Assembly (NCBI GenBank): GCA_025360895.1
Contig: JANYBF010000228.1
Location: 1-22,691, forward strand
DNA from: Verrucomicrobiota bacterium
Lineage (GTDB): Bacteria > Verrucomicrobiota > Verrucomicrobiia > Limisphaerales > JADLHS01
Length of the DNA stretch: 22,691 bases
Reading direction: 5' to 3'
This document shows, piece after piece, positions 1 to 6,024 of this stretch. The position numbers were made by a program, and so were the translations under genes. Position 1 is the first letter of the stretch. Every line of letters starts with the position of its first letter. Below the pieces are notes generated by a model. It did not search any database. It saw nothing but the letters and a program-made list of their open reading frames with translations, and was not told where the DNA came from.

Positions 1-178
1 GGCGCGGATCGTAACGGCCCACCGTGCAGGTCAGCAATAAAAGCGCCTCCAAGTCAACGACCCAATCATCGTTGGCGCGCACCTGACCGGCCACGCCTAA
101 GGTAGACCACTGCCGCCAGAGAAAATCCAGCAACAAAGTCAAATACTCGCCCTTAAATTTTTTTAGCGACGGATTCAT
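1..178 (-). CDS. Partial gene, putative AbiEi-like partner of the nucleotidyltransferase
   Basis: This is the first 59 codons or so of a minus-strand gene that runs off the left edge. The start is ATG at 178-176 and the protein begins MNPSLKKFKGEYLTLLLDFL, followed by WRQWSTLGVAG and later DLEALLLLTCTVGRYDPR. It overlaps the end of the upstream nucleotidyltransferase gene by 26 bp in a different frame, which suggests translational coupling. From memory, similar N-termini (FLWRQW..LGVAG ... ALLL...RYDPR) occur in proteins encoded beside DUF6036 nucleotidyltransferases and probably carry a winged-helix regulator, as AbiEi does in AbiE toxin-antitoxin systems. The fragment is too short to show the DNA-binding domain. 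Existence of the gene is well supported by the open frame and overlap; the function is inference. Confidence 0.6.
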   Translation of the reverse strand, partial: MNPSLKKFKGEYLTLLLDFLWRQWSTLGVAGQVRANDDWVVDLEALLLLTCTVGRYDPR

Positions 179-758
179 GGCCAAGTTGCGTGAGCAATTC
201 TTGCAAGATCATCCTGAAGCCTTCCGAGACGTCGTGGGTCATCGCCCAACGGGCGGCACTTTCAAGTTCAGCGGCATTCGGATGGAGCGCTTTGAGATCG
301 TTCAGATGCGTGCCGTCCCGTTGATCGGCTGCTGCGTAGAGCTTGAAATGTATTTGGTCGAGCCGGCCAATGAAATGAACCGTCAGACGTGATCCATATT
401 CCTTCGCTGTCAGCCTGCCGCTAAAACCCACCGGCAAACCCATCTGAAAAAGTCCTCCTTCACCACGGCTCGGTCCGTTGTTGAGCCAGTTATCAAACAA
501 ACCCAAATCACGCGCGACCTTGGCAGCAGCAGCGAGCAAAAATTCAGGCAGCGGGTCTGGGCTGGCCAATTCATTCGTGGCATTGAGTAGTGCCACTACA
601 TCCACGTCTCTGGTGGTGCGTTGGCGCAAGCCCATTGCAATCAAGGCCGAGCCACCGCAGACCACCAAACGCACCGGCTCGGTTTGCGCCAAGTCAAGGC
701 GTCCGGCCAACAGCTTGAAAGCCTGATCAATGTTATTTTGAGTGATTACCGATTGCAT
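153..758 (-). CDS. DUF6036-family nucleotidyltransferase (AbiEii-like)
   Basis: A 201-residue protein starting MQSVITQNNIDQAFKLL. The nucleotidyltransferase signature is visible: GGSAL at residues 35-39, then TTRDVDV with acidic residues D51 and D53, the expected metal-binding pair of the DNA polymerase beta-like fold. The C-terminal part (DQIHFKLYAAADQ, DLKAL, then AARWAMTHDVSEGF) matches my memory of DUF6036 proteins. The frame stays open up to 800, but I choose the ATG at 758 because a consensus -10 hexamer lies between 769 and 774, just upstream. It is followed by an overlapping gene on the same strand, and an integrase lies upstream on that strand, so it is likely element cargo. A role as a toxin or phage-defence enzyme is inferred by analogy with AbiE; substrate unknown. 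Confidence 0.82.
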   Translation of the reverse strand: MQSVITQNNIDQAFKLLAGRLDLAQTEPVRLVVCGGSALIAMGLRQRTTRDVDVVALLNATNELASPDPLPEFLLAAAAKVARDLGLFDNWLNNGPSRGEGGLFQMGLPVGFSGRLTAKEYGSRLTVHFIGRLDQIHFKLYAAADQRDGTHLNDLKALHPNAAELESAARWAMTHDVSEGFRMILQELLTQLGHESVAKKI

Positions 759-803
759 AATGCTATTTATTATACTCTGAACACGAACAATACATAGCAT
801 TAT
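757..803 (-). promoter_or_regulatory. Promoter with flanking inverted repeat, likely autoregulatory operator
   Basis: ATAATGCTAT at 757-766 and its exact reverse complement ATAGCATTAT at 794-803 form a 10-bp inverted repeat with centre near 780. Read on the minus strand, a perfect TATAAT lies between the arms (769-774). One arm lies roughly where the -35 element should be; the other touches the ATG at 758. The predicted transcript would have only a few bases of leader. A repressor dimer bound here would block both polymerase and start codon. AbiEi-type antitoxins are known to bind inverted repeats in their own promoter, which fits the gene pair downstream. Binding itself is inference. Confidence 0.6.
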
Positions 804-858
804 TCAAGCGGGATGCAACATTTTTTATCGAGGGCAGGTCTCTATTTTCACGAAAGCT

Positions 859-887
859 AAAAAACGATAATAGCGCACTTTGCTATT
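859..887 (-). terminator. Probable intrinsic terminator of the integrase gene
   Basis: On the minus strand, 18 bp beyond the integrase stop, AATAGC and GCTATT (887-882 and 874-869) form a 6-bp stem with a 7-nt loop, followed closely by six Ts (plus-strand As at 859-864). A second hairpin directly after the stop, CGCGGT/ACCGCG at 890-905, precedes it. The stem is short and AU-rich, so termination may be partial. Confidence 0.45.
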
Positions 888-905
888 TTCGCGGTCGAAA
901 CCGCG

Positions 906-1940
906 TTAAGCCGCAAATTGAACCGCGTCCCGCCATTGCGCCACGTCCTCGACCTTCTCACGCTGGTAGATTTGATGAATCAATTCCGAGGCGTGATTGA
1001 CCAGACGCATGGCCGCTTCACGCGGCACGCCCGCGCGGCGCAGCCGGTTGACATAGGTAACGCGCAGGCAATGGAATGTCAGATGCGTTTTCTTGATCTT
1101 GATAAAAAATTGCTGCCAACGCCGCGACGGTTGGAACGGGAATTCGACGGTAAATTTTTGTTTTGATTTGCGGATGCGTTCCAACAGCGGACGCAAAGCG
1201 GTCGGCATCGGCACGGAGAATGCCCGATCTTCGCCACCTTTGGGCGAGGGGAACGTGATTTTATTTTCCACAAAATCAATGCAGTTGACCGGAATCCGCG
1301 TCTCACGCAACCGGCAGCCAGTGTGCAGGGAAATATCAAAACCCGTTTGCATCCATTCCGGTTCATCTTTCAACGCGGTCCGAATCTCGCTAATTTCGGC
1401 ATCGGTCAATTCCGGTTTTTTTGCCGCCTTGTCCCGTTTCAATTTCATGCTCACCAGCGGATTGGCGTCGGCATGGCCGAGCCGCACAGCTTCACCCATG
1501 ATTAGGGCAAAGGTTTTTAATTCAAAAATCGCCGTGTTGCGCCCGACAGTTTTGCCGGTTTTTTTCTTGTAGCTCGTGCGCCAGTCCAGATATTCAAGGG
1601 TGTTGCGGTAGGTGATGGCGCGGGGCGAATGGTAGTATTTTTCTTGCAGCCAGAACGCCAGCCATTTCCACGCATCAAGGTAACGCTCCAATGTGAGCGG
1701 GCTTTCGCAGTGCCGTTCCAAGTATTGCGGCACCCAGGAATCCCAATTGCCGCCGGTGATCTCGCCGGCAGTGCGATTGAGTTCTTTGGCCTCAAGTTGC
1801 GCCCGCAGTGCGCGTGCCTTGACGGTTTCGCCGGGATTGTCCGCCCGGAAGCCGGTGGATTTGTTGCGCCGTGTGCCGTCGGCGTCAATGAATTGAACAA
1901 ACCAAAACGGCGAGTTTTGCTTTTTGTAAATGGATGCCAT
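906..1940 (-). CDS. Tyrosine recombinase / site-specific integrase
   Basis: A 344-residue integrase with the complete catalytic set of the tyrosine recombinase family: Arg210 in HTGCRLRETR, Lys234 in the beta-hairpin SPKGG, His290 and Arg293 in FHCLRVTYVNRL, His316 in LVNHAS and the nucleophile Tyr325 in HQIYQR. The N-terminal 60 residues (MASIYKKQNSPFWFVQF, then DADGTRRNKSTGF) look like an arm-type DNA-binding beta-sheet domain, and the next 110 or so like the SAM-like core-binding domain. I choose the ATG at 1940; the frame continues upstream to 1979 but crosses a 20-bp palindrome that is better read as an operator. The start lies under 100 bp from a tRNA-Gly 3' fragment, the expected attachment site. 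It most likely catalysed insertion of an element whose body extends leftwards. No damage is visible, so it may be active. Confidence 0.93.
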   Translation of the reverse strand: MASIYKKQNSPFWFVQFIDADGTRRNKSTGFRADNPGETVKARALRAQLEAKELNRTAGEITGGNWDSWVPQYLERHCESPLTLERYLDAWKWLAFWLQEKYYHSPRAITYRNTLEYLDWRTSYKKKTGKTVGRNTAIFELKTFALIMGEAVRLGHADANPLVSMKLKRDKAAKKPELTDAEISEIRTALKDEPEWMQTGFDISLHTGCRLRETRIPVNCIDFVENKITFPSPKGGEDRAFSVPMPTALRPLLERIRKSKQKFTVEFPFQPSRRWQQFFIKIKKTHLTFHCLRVTYVNRLRRAGVPREAAMRLVNHASELIHQIYQREKVEDVAQWRDAVQFAA

Positions 1941-1945
1941 AGCCA

Positions 1946-1978
1946 GTGCAGTTTGTGCAGTAAGCTTACTGCACTGCA
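1946..1978. promoter_or_regulatory. 20-bp perfect palindrome and repeated TGCAGT half-sites upstream of the integrase
   Basis: GTGCAGTAAGCTTACTGCAC at 1955-1974 is a perfect palindrome, 15 bp upstream of the chosen integrase start at 1940. A further direct copy of GTGCAGT lies at 1947-1953 and a partial copy (TGCA) follows at 1975-1978. Clustered half-sites beside an integrase promoter suggest a repressor or excisionase binding site, or an integrase arm site. The protein that binds is not known. Confidence 0.55.
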
Positions 1979-2008
1979 TTGAAAAAGTCCAGCAAATACG
2001 GCTATTCT

Positions 2009-2026
2009 ACACCACTTTACACCACT
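2009..2026 (+). repeat. Short direct repeat left of the attachment core
   Basis: ACACCACT occurs at 2009-2016 and 2019-2026, spaced 10 bp start to start (one helical turn), 10 bp before the tRNA-Gly core. Spacing and position resemble integrase arm-type binding sites. Confidence 0.4.
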
Positions 2027-2035
2027 ATGCCCGTG

Positions 2036-2067
2036 ACGAGGGTTCGATTCCCTTCACCCGCTCCAAT
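2036..2067 (+). repeat. Attachment site copy 1: 3' end of tRNA-Gly
   Basis: The 32 bp contain the T arm (GAGGG, TTCGATT loop, CCCTT), the 3' acceptor strand CACCCGC, discriminator T and an encoded CCA (2063-2065), matching the end of a bacterial tRNA-Gly(GCC). No tRNA 5' half precedes it: 2001-2035 has no anticodon or D arm. It is therefore a displaced 3' fragment, as created by integrases that use tRNA 3' ends. It matches 12279-12310 at 31 of 32 positions. Confidence 0.85.
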
Positions 2068-2076
2068 GATTAGCAA

Positions 2077-2110
2077 TTACTTGCGAAGAAGTGCAAGTAA
2101 AGTGCAAGTA
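2077..2110 (+). repeat. Direct and inverted repeats right of the attachment core
   Basis: AGTGCAAGTA occurs at 2090-2099 and again at 2101-2110; TTACTTGC at 2077-2084 is the inverted form of GCAAGTAA at 2093-2100. The spacing is 11 bp start to start. With the repeat at 2009-2026, the tRNA core is flanked on both sides by helically phased repeats, as expected of recombinase arm sites. Confidence 0.4.
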
Positions 2111-2565
2111 TCTGAGGGGGCTTTTTATTAACCTGTTTTCTTCGGTTTTTCCTCCGATCTTCCTGGGTGAATGATGGCACATCACATTGAAGTGGGACTT
2201 TTCGATGTGTGATCGAGCGACTGCCAGCGTTGGCACGGCAACTCGACCGTCGGAGAAAATTGGGCAAATGCTTCGCCGGAATTTCATCCTTCGGCTGGCA
2301 CTTGTATTTTCGAGGCATAGTTGCGGGCACACCGTGCCGGCGCCTCTTTCATACACCGGGCCTACGCGCAGAGGCTTCGCAGCACCCACCGCGCTCAAGT
2401 GCATCAGGCGCGAGATGTCGTCGTCAGGTGGGGAGCCTCCGGTGCCACGTGCCAGCAATCGGATCAAGTTGCTCGGAAAACAAGACCAGCGGCAGTAGTA
2501 ACTATTTCATCAATTTGTTTGTCCAAAATGGGCGGTTGGCCGGAAGTAGTATCAAAGCCTAACGC
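2111..2565. other. 455-bp stretch without a supported gene
   Basis: Several overlapping open frames exist on both strands, but none has a recognisable domain or a convincing start signal. The left part (2111-2200) is AT-rich and the rest GC-rich. A small hairpin (GGCAC/GTGCC at 2326-2338) is the only clear structure. It should hold the promoter for the sigma factor gene at 2566, but I cannot identify a convincing -35/-10 pair. It may be remnant sequence from the insertion. Confidence 0.4.
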
Positions 2566-3123
2566 ATGTCACCTGATTTAACGCGACGATTCGAGGATCA
2601 GAGCGCCGCGCCGCAGCGATTTCTTTCGCTGTTCTTGCGCAGTGAGCGGGAGGTCTTTCGCTATGTGGCCGTGCTGGTGCCAAACGTGGCGGACGCGGAG
2701 GACATCGTGCAGCAGACGGCGCTGACGCTGTGGGAAAAGTTCGAAGCGTATGATCCTAATCAGCCGTTCACGCCGTGGGCTTGCCGGTTCGCATTGAACA
2801 AGGCCAAGCAGTGGATCGAACGGCGTCAGCGATGGCAGGCCTTGCTTGCAGGCGGATTGGTGGAGGAGTTGGCGCAGCGCCGCGAGGAATTGCGGCCGGA
2901 ACTCGAAGTCCGGCTGAAACATCTGGAGGGCTGTCTGAACAAATTGCCCGAAGAGCACCGTTCGCTGGTCGAGGGCTATTACTATCGCCGCGATGCCATT
3001 GAGAAACTGGCGGCGGCTTCGAGCCGGACTGCGGCGGCGACCTACAAAACACTGCAACGCGTTCGTCAGACTCTTCAGAGTTGCATCGAGGACGCCGCCA
3101 AACCGGAGGGAACCATCCCATGA
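2566..3123 (+). CDS. ECF RNA polymerase sigma factor (Rhodopirellula/Verrucomicrobium family)
   Basis: A 185-residue extracytoplasmic-function sigma factor. Region 2 is visible at about residues 25-90 (REVFRYVAVLVPNVADAEDIVQQTALTLWEKF, then PFTPWACRFALNKAKQWIERRQR). Region 4 is at about 120-180 (CLNKLPEEHRSLVEGYYYRR, then a helix-turn-helix ending AAATYKTLQRVRQTLQ). The length is typical of the planctomycete/verrucomicrobial ECF group. It begins at ATG 2566 and its stop overlaps the start of the next gene as ATGA at 3120-3123, so the two are translationally coupled. The partner is a membrane FecR-like protein, which probably holds the sigma factor inactive until an envelope or substrate signal arrives. 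The likely targets are the secreted hydrolase genes downstream; this is inference. Confidence 0.9.
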   Translation: MSPDLTRRFEDQSAAPQRFLSLFLRSEREVFRYVAVLVPNVADAEDIVQQTALTLWEKFEAYDPNQPFTPWACRFALNKAKQWIERRQRWQALLAGGLVEELAQRREELRPELEVRLKHLEGCLNKLPEEHRSLVEGYYYRRDAIEKLAAASSRTAAATYKTLQRVRQTLQSCIEDAAKPEGTIP

Positions 3124-4757
3124 AGCTCGCGTTCCCCTCCCGCGAATTCGATGAGGCAGTGGCGGCGGTCTGTCATGGCTCGGCTTCGGACGAGCAAATG
3201 CGGGGATTGAACCAACTGCTGCGCAACGATTCCGCAGCGCGCGACGAATACATTCTGCGGCTCGAATTACATTCGCGGCTGGCGTCGGATCCGGACCTGT
3301 TTGCTTCGGTCAGTGGCGAAGCGACATCCCGCGATGTGCGGAACCTTCTATCGTTACCCAAGCACCCGGATGGAAATCGCGTGGGATTGAAGTGGGCGCT
3401 CGCCCTGGCTGCCTGCGTTGCCCTGCTTGCCGCCGGATGGTGGGGGTCGCGACTGTCCCAACCGAGCGAACGCAAGGGCACGACGAGCAAAGCGGTCGCG
3501 ATGCTCGCCCGTGTCGTGGACGCCCAGTGGAATCAGGGTGCTGACGTTCCGCGGCTGGGCGCGCCACTGGAGCCGGGCTGGCTGCGGCTCAAATCGGGCT
3601 TGGCGCAAATTGTCTTTTACAGCGGGGCGCGCGTCGTGATCGAAGGGCCGACTGAGCTTAGGCTTATCTCTCCGAGCGAGGCGTCCTGCCAAAGCGGTCG
3701 GCTCATCGCCGAAGTCCCGCCGCAGGCGAAAGGATTCCGCGTCCACACTGCACAGATGAACGTGACGGATCTGGGCACATCGTTCGGGCTGAATGCAAAG
3801 GAGCGCCGGACGGAACTGCATGTGTTCAAAGGCAGCGTGGAGTTCCACCCGGCTGCCAGCCCGGCCAAACAGAATTTGAAGGAGGGCGCGGGCGCGGTGA
3901 CGGAGAGTTCTGGACCAGCGCGAGTGATTTCCGCGAACCCCTCGGCCTTTGCCTCGCTGTTCGACTTGCAACTGAAGTCATCGACCGCAGAGGTGTTGCG
4001 TCACGAACAATGGCGCGCGGCCAGCAGCCGGCTCGATGAAGACTCGACATTGCTTGTGCATTTTGATTTTGAGCCGGGGACTTCGCCCGACTGGCGCCTG
4101 CCCAACACCAGCATGCGGAAGAGCACCGAGCCCGACGCGACCATCGTTGGGTGTCAATGGGTCGAAGGCCGCTGGCCGGACAAACGCGCCCTGGAGTTTC
4201 GCGGCGTGAGCGATCGCGTCCGTGTGAACGTGCCGGGCGAATACGAGTCGCTGACCCTCGCGGCCTGGGTGCGCGTGCAGGGACTGGATCGCCAGTTCAA
4301 CTCGCTGTTTATGTCTGATGGCTTCGAGGCGGGAACTGCGCATTGGCTGATTCGCAAGGACGGCGTGCTGGGGTTGACCGCGATTGGCGCCGGGTCGGGC
4401 AGCTACCAGATTTGCGCCAGCCCGCCGGTGCTCGCGCTGGATCAATTTGGGATCTGGCTGCATCTGGCCGTGGTGCTGGACGGGAACGCGAAGCACGTGG
4501 TGCAGTACATCAACGGGCTGCCGGTGAGCGAGAAGCCGCTTAAGATCAACCCGCCTTTCCGCATTGGCGCCGCCGAATTGGGCAATTGGAACGCCAGTGG
4601 CTTCCCGGATAACGATCCCTCACTCGTTCGCAATTTCAGCGGCGCGATGGATGAGTTTTGTCTGTTCAGCCGGGCGCTGAGGGCTGGCGAAATCCGCGCG
4701 CTGTATTCCGCCGGCAAGCCGCAACCCGATCACGTGGCGGCGCTGAACAAGAACTAG
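3120..4757 (+). CDS. FecR-domain anti-sigma-like membrane protein with C-terminal LamG domain
   Basis: A 545-residue protein, starting at the ATG that overlaps the sigma factor stop. An N-terminal cytoplasmic segment of about 90 residues precedes one membrane helix (WALALAACVALLAAGWWG, about 91-108). A FecR domain follows at about 130-245 (LRLKSGLAQIVFYSGARVVIEGP, MNVTDLGTSFGLN, ELHVFKGSVEF). From about 312 to the end comes a LamG/concanavalin-like jellyroll (LLVHFDFEPG, LTLAAWVRVQGLDRQFNSLF, FSGAMDEFCLFSRALRAGEIRALYSAG). This layout is common beside ECF sigma genes in Verrucomicrobia. The FecR part probably transmits a signal to the sigma factor; the LamG domain may bind glycan outside the membrane. 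The open frame extends to 3081, but that start would lie inside the sigma gene. Confidence 0.87.
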   Translation: MKLAFPSREFDEAVAAVCHGSASDEQMRGLNQLLRNDSAARDEYILRLELHSRLASDPDLFASVSGEATSRDVRNLLSLPKHPDGNRVGLKWALALAACVALLAAGWWGSRLSQPSERKGTTSKAVAMLARVVDAQWNQGADVPRLGAPLEPGWLRLKSGLAQIVFYSGARVVIEGPTELRLISPSEASCQSGRLIAEVPPQAKGFRVHTAQMNVTDLGTSFGLNAKERRTELHVFKGSVEFHPAASPAKQNLKEGAGAVTESSGPARVISANPSAFASLFDLQLKSSTAEVLRHEQWRAASSRLDEDSTLLVHFDFEPGTSPDWRLPNTSMRKSTEPDATIVGCQWVEGRWPDKRALEFRGVSDRVRVNVPGEYESLTLAAWVRVQGLDRQFNSLFMSDGFEAGTAHWLIRKDGVLGLTAIGAGSGSYQICASPPVLALDQFGIWLHLAVVLDGNAKHVVQYINGLPVSEKPLKINPPFRIGAAELGNWNASGFPDNDPSLVRNFSGAMDEFCLFSRALRAGEIRALYSAGKPQPDHVAALNKN

Positions 4758-4792
4758 AGAACCAACAACGCATCACCCCACACCCAACCAAC

Positions 4793-5992
4793 ATGAAAAC
4801 AAAACTCGCGATCCTCGCGTTCGCTTCGATTCTATCGGGTCAGCTTTGCCTGGCGCAGACCAACGAGCCGGTCAACGACTGGAAACCCGCGCCCTCCAAT
4901 CAGCAGGGCAAACAGTATCCGCAGGTCAATTCGGAGGGGCGCGTCAAATTCCGCATCGTGGCGACCAATGCCCAGAGCGTCGGCGTGAGCTTCCGTGACA
5001 GCAGCACCTTCACGAAGGGTGAGGACGGCGCGTGGACCGGCTACACGCGTCCGCTCGACGAGGGCTTCCATTACTACACAATCAACATCGACGGAGCCGA
5101 GGTGCCGGACCCCAACAGTCAGTTTTTCTACGGGTCGAGCCGTTGGGGCAGCGCCGTCGAAGTTCCGGCGAAGGACGCGGATTTTTACGCGCTCAAGAAC
5201 GTGCCGCACGGCCAGCTCCGCGAAGTTCATTACTTCTCCAAGTCGGGCAACACGAACCGGCACGCCTTCATCTACACGCCGCCCGGCTACGACGAGAACG
5301 CCCGGAAACGCTATCCCGTCCTCTACCTCCAGCACGGTGCGGGTGAGGACGAAACGGGCTGGGGCCGCCAGGGCCACGCCGGATTGATCATGGACAACCT
5401 GATCGCCGAAGGAAAAACGAAGCCGTTCATCATCGCGATGGAATACGGCGGCAATCCCTTCGCCGGCCCCCGGCCCACGAACGCCGCCCCAGCAACGGGG
5501 GGCGCGACGAACGGCACGATCACGGGTCTAGGCGGACGGGCCTTTAACTTCAGCGCGTTCGAGAAGGCGCTCGTCGATGATTTCATTCCGTTCGTGGACG
5601 CGAACTTCCGCACGGTCGCTGATCAGCCGCATCGCGCCATGGCCGGCCTGTCGATGGGTGGCATGCAGACGCGCGGCATCACGCTCGCCCACCTCGACAA
5701 GTTCTCGCACATCGGCGTCTTCAGCGGCGGCAGCATCGCGGTGACGAACATCACCGACATGGCCGCGTTCAAGAAAAGGGTGAAGCTGGCGTTCATCAGC
5801 TACGGCAGCCGCGAACTCGGCACCAACCGCGTCGGCGGCCGCGGCTTCGGCGGCGATCCCAAGGCGAACACCGCCGCGCTGAAGGAGGCCGGCGTCAAAG
5901 CCGTGTTCTACGAATCCCCCGACACCGCGCACGAATGGCAGTCTTGGCGGCGCAGCCTGCACGAGATCGCTCCGCTGCTGTTCAAAGACTGA
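4793..5992 (+). CDS. Secreted CE1-type esterase with N-terminal E-set domain (feruloyl/acetyl-xylan esterase-like)
   Basis: A 399-residue secreted alpha/beta hydrolase. MKTKLAILAFASILSGQLCLAQ is a clear signal peptide, which sets the start at 4793 although the frame extends upstream. Residues about 25-130 form an immunoglobulin-like E-set domain (VKFRIVATNAQSVGVSF, then WTGYTRPLDEGFHYYTINIDG) as found before bacterial feruloyl esterases. The esterase domain follows (HAFIYTPPGYDEN, YPVLYLQHGAGEDETGWG). The nucleophile is Ser287 in AGLSMGG and the likely catalytic His is His380 in TAHEWQSW. Expected substrate: ester side chains of xylan or related polysaccharides in the periplasm or outside the cell. 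It is paralogous to the next gene, 32 bp away. The leader is A/C-rich without a Shine-Dalgarno motif. Confidence 0.9.
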   Translation: MKTKLAILAFASILSGQLCLAQTNEPVNDWKPAPSNQQGKQYPQVNSEGRVKFRIVATNAQSVGVSFRDSSTFTKGEDGAWTGYTRPLDEGFHYYTINIDGAEVPDPNSQFFYGSSRWGSAVEVPAKDADFYALKNVPHGQLREVHYFSKSGNTNRHAFIYTPPGYDENARKRYPVLYLQHGAGEDETGWGRQGHAGLIMDNLIAEGKTKPFIIAMEYGGNPFAGPRPTNAAPATGGATNGTITGLGGRAFNFSAFEKALVDDFIPFVDANFRTVADQPHRAMAGLSMGGMQTRGITLAHLDKFSHIGVFSGGSIAVTNITDMAAFKKRVKLAFISYGSRELGTNRVGGRGFGGDPKANTAALKEAGVKAVFYESPDTAHEWQSWRRSLHEIAPLLFKD

Positions 5993-6024
5993 ACTTTTAT
6001 TTCAACCGACCCACCGACAACAAC

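Noticed and set aside
2036..2067. A complete tRNA gene at the left repeat
   Set aside because: Only the T arm, acceptor 3' strand and CCA are present; no D arm or anticodon arm can be folded from 1985-2035.
2054..2467. Minus-strand frame crossing the tRNA-Gly fragment and the gene-poor stretch
   Set aside because: It spans an attachment core, lacks any domain, and overlaps equally unsupported frames on the other strand.
4832..5962. Long minus-strand open frames opposite the first esterase (4832-5377, 5323-5613, 5528-5962)
   Set aside because: They mirror a well-supported esterase gene, have low-complexity Ala/Arg/Val composition and no start signals or domains.
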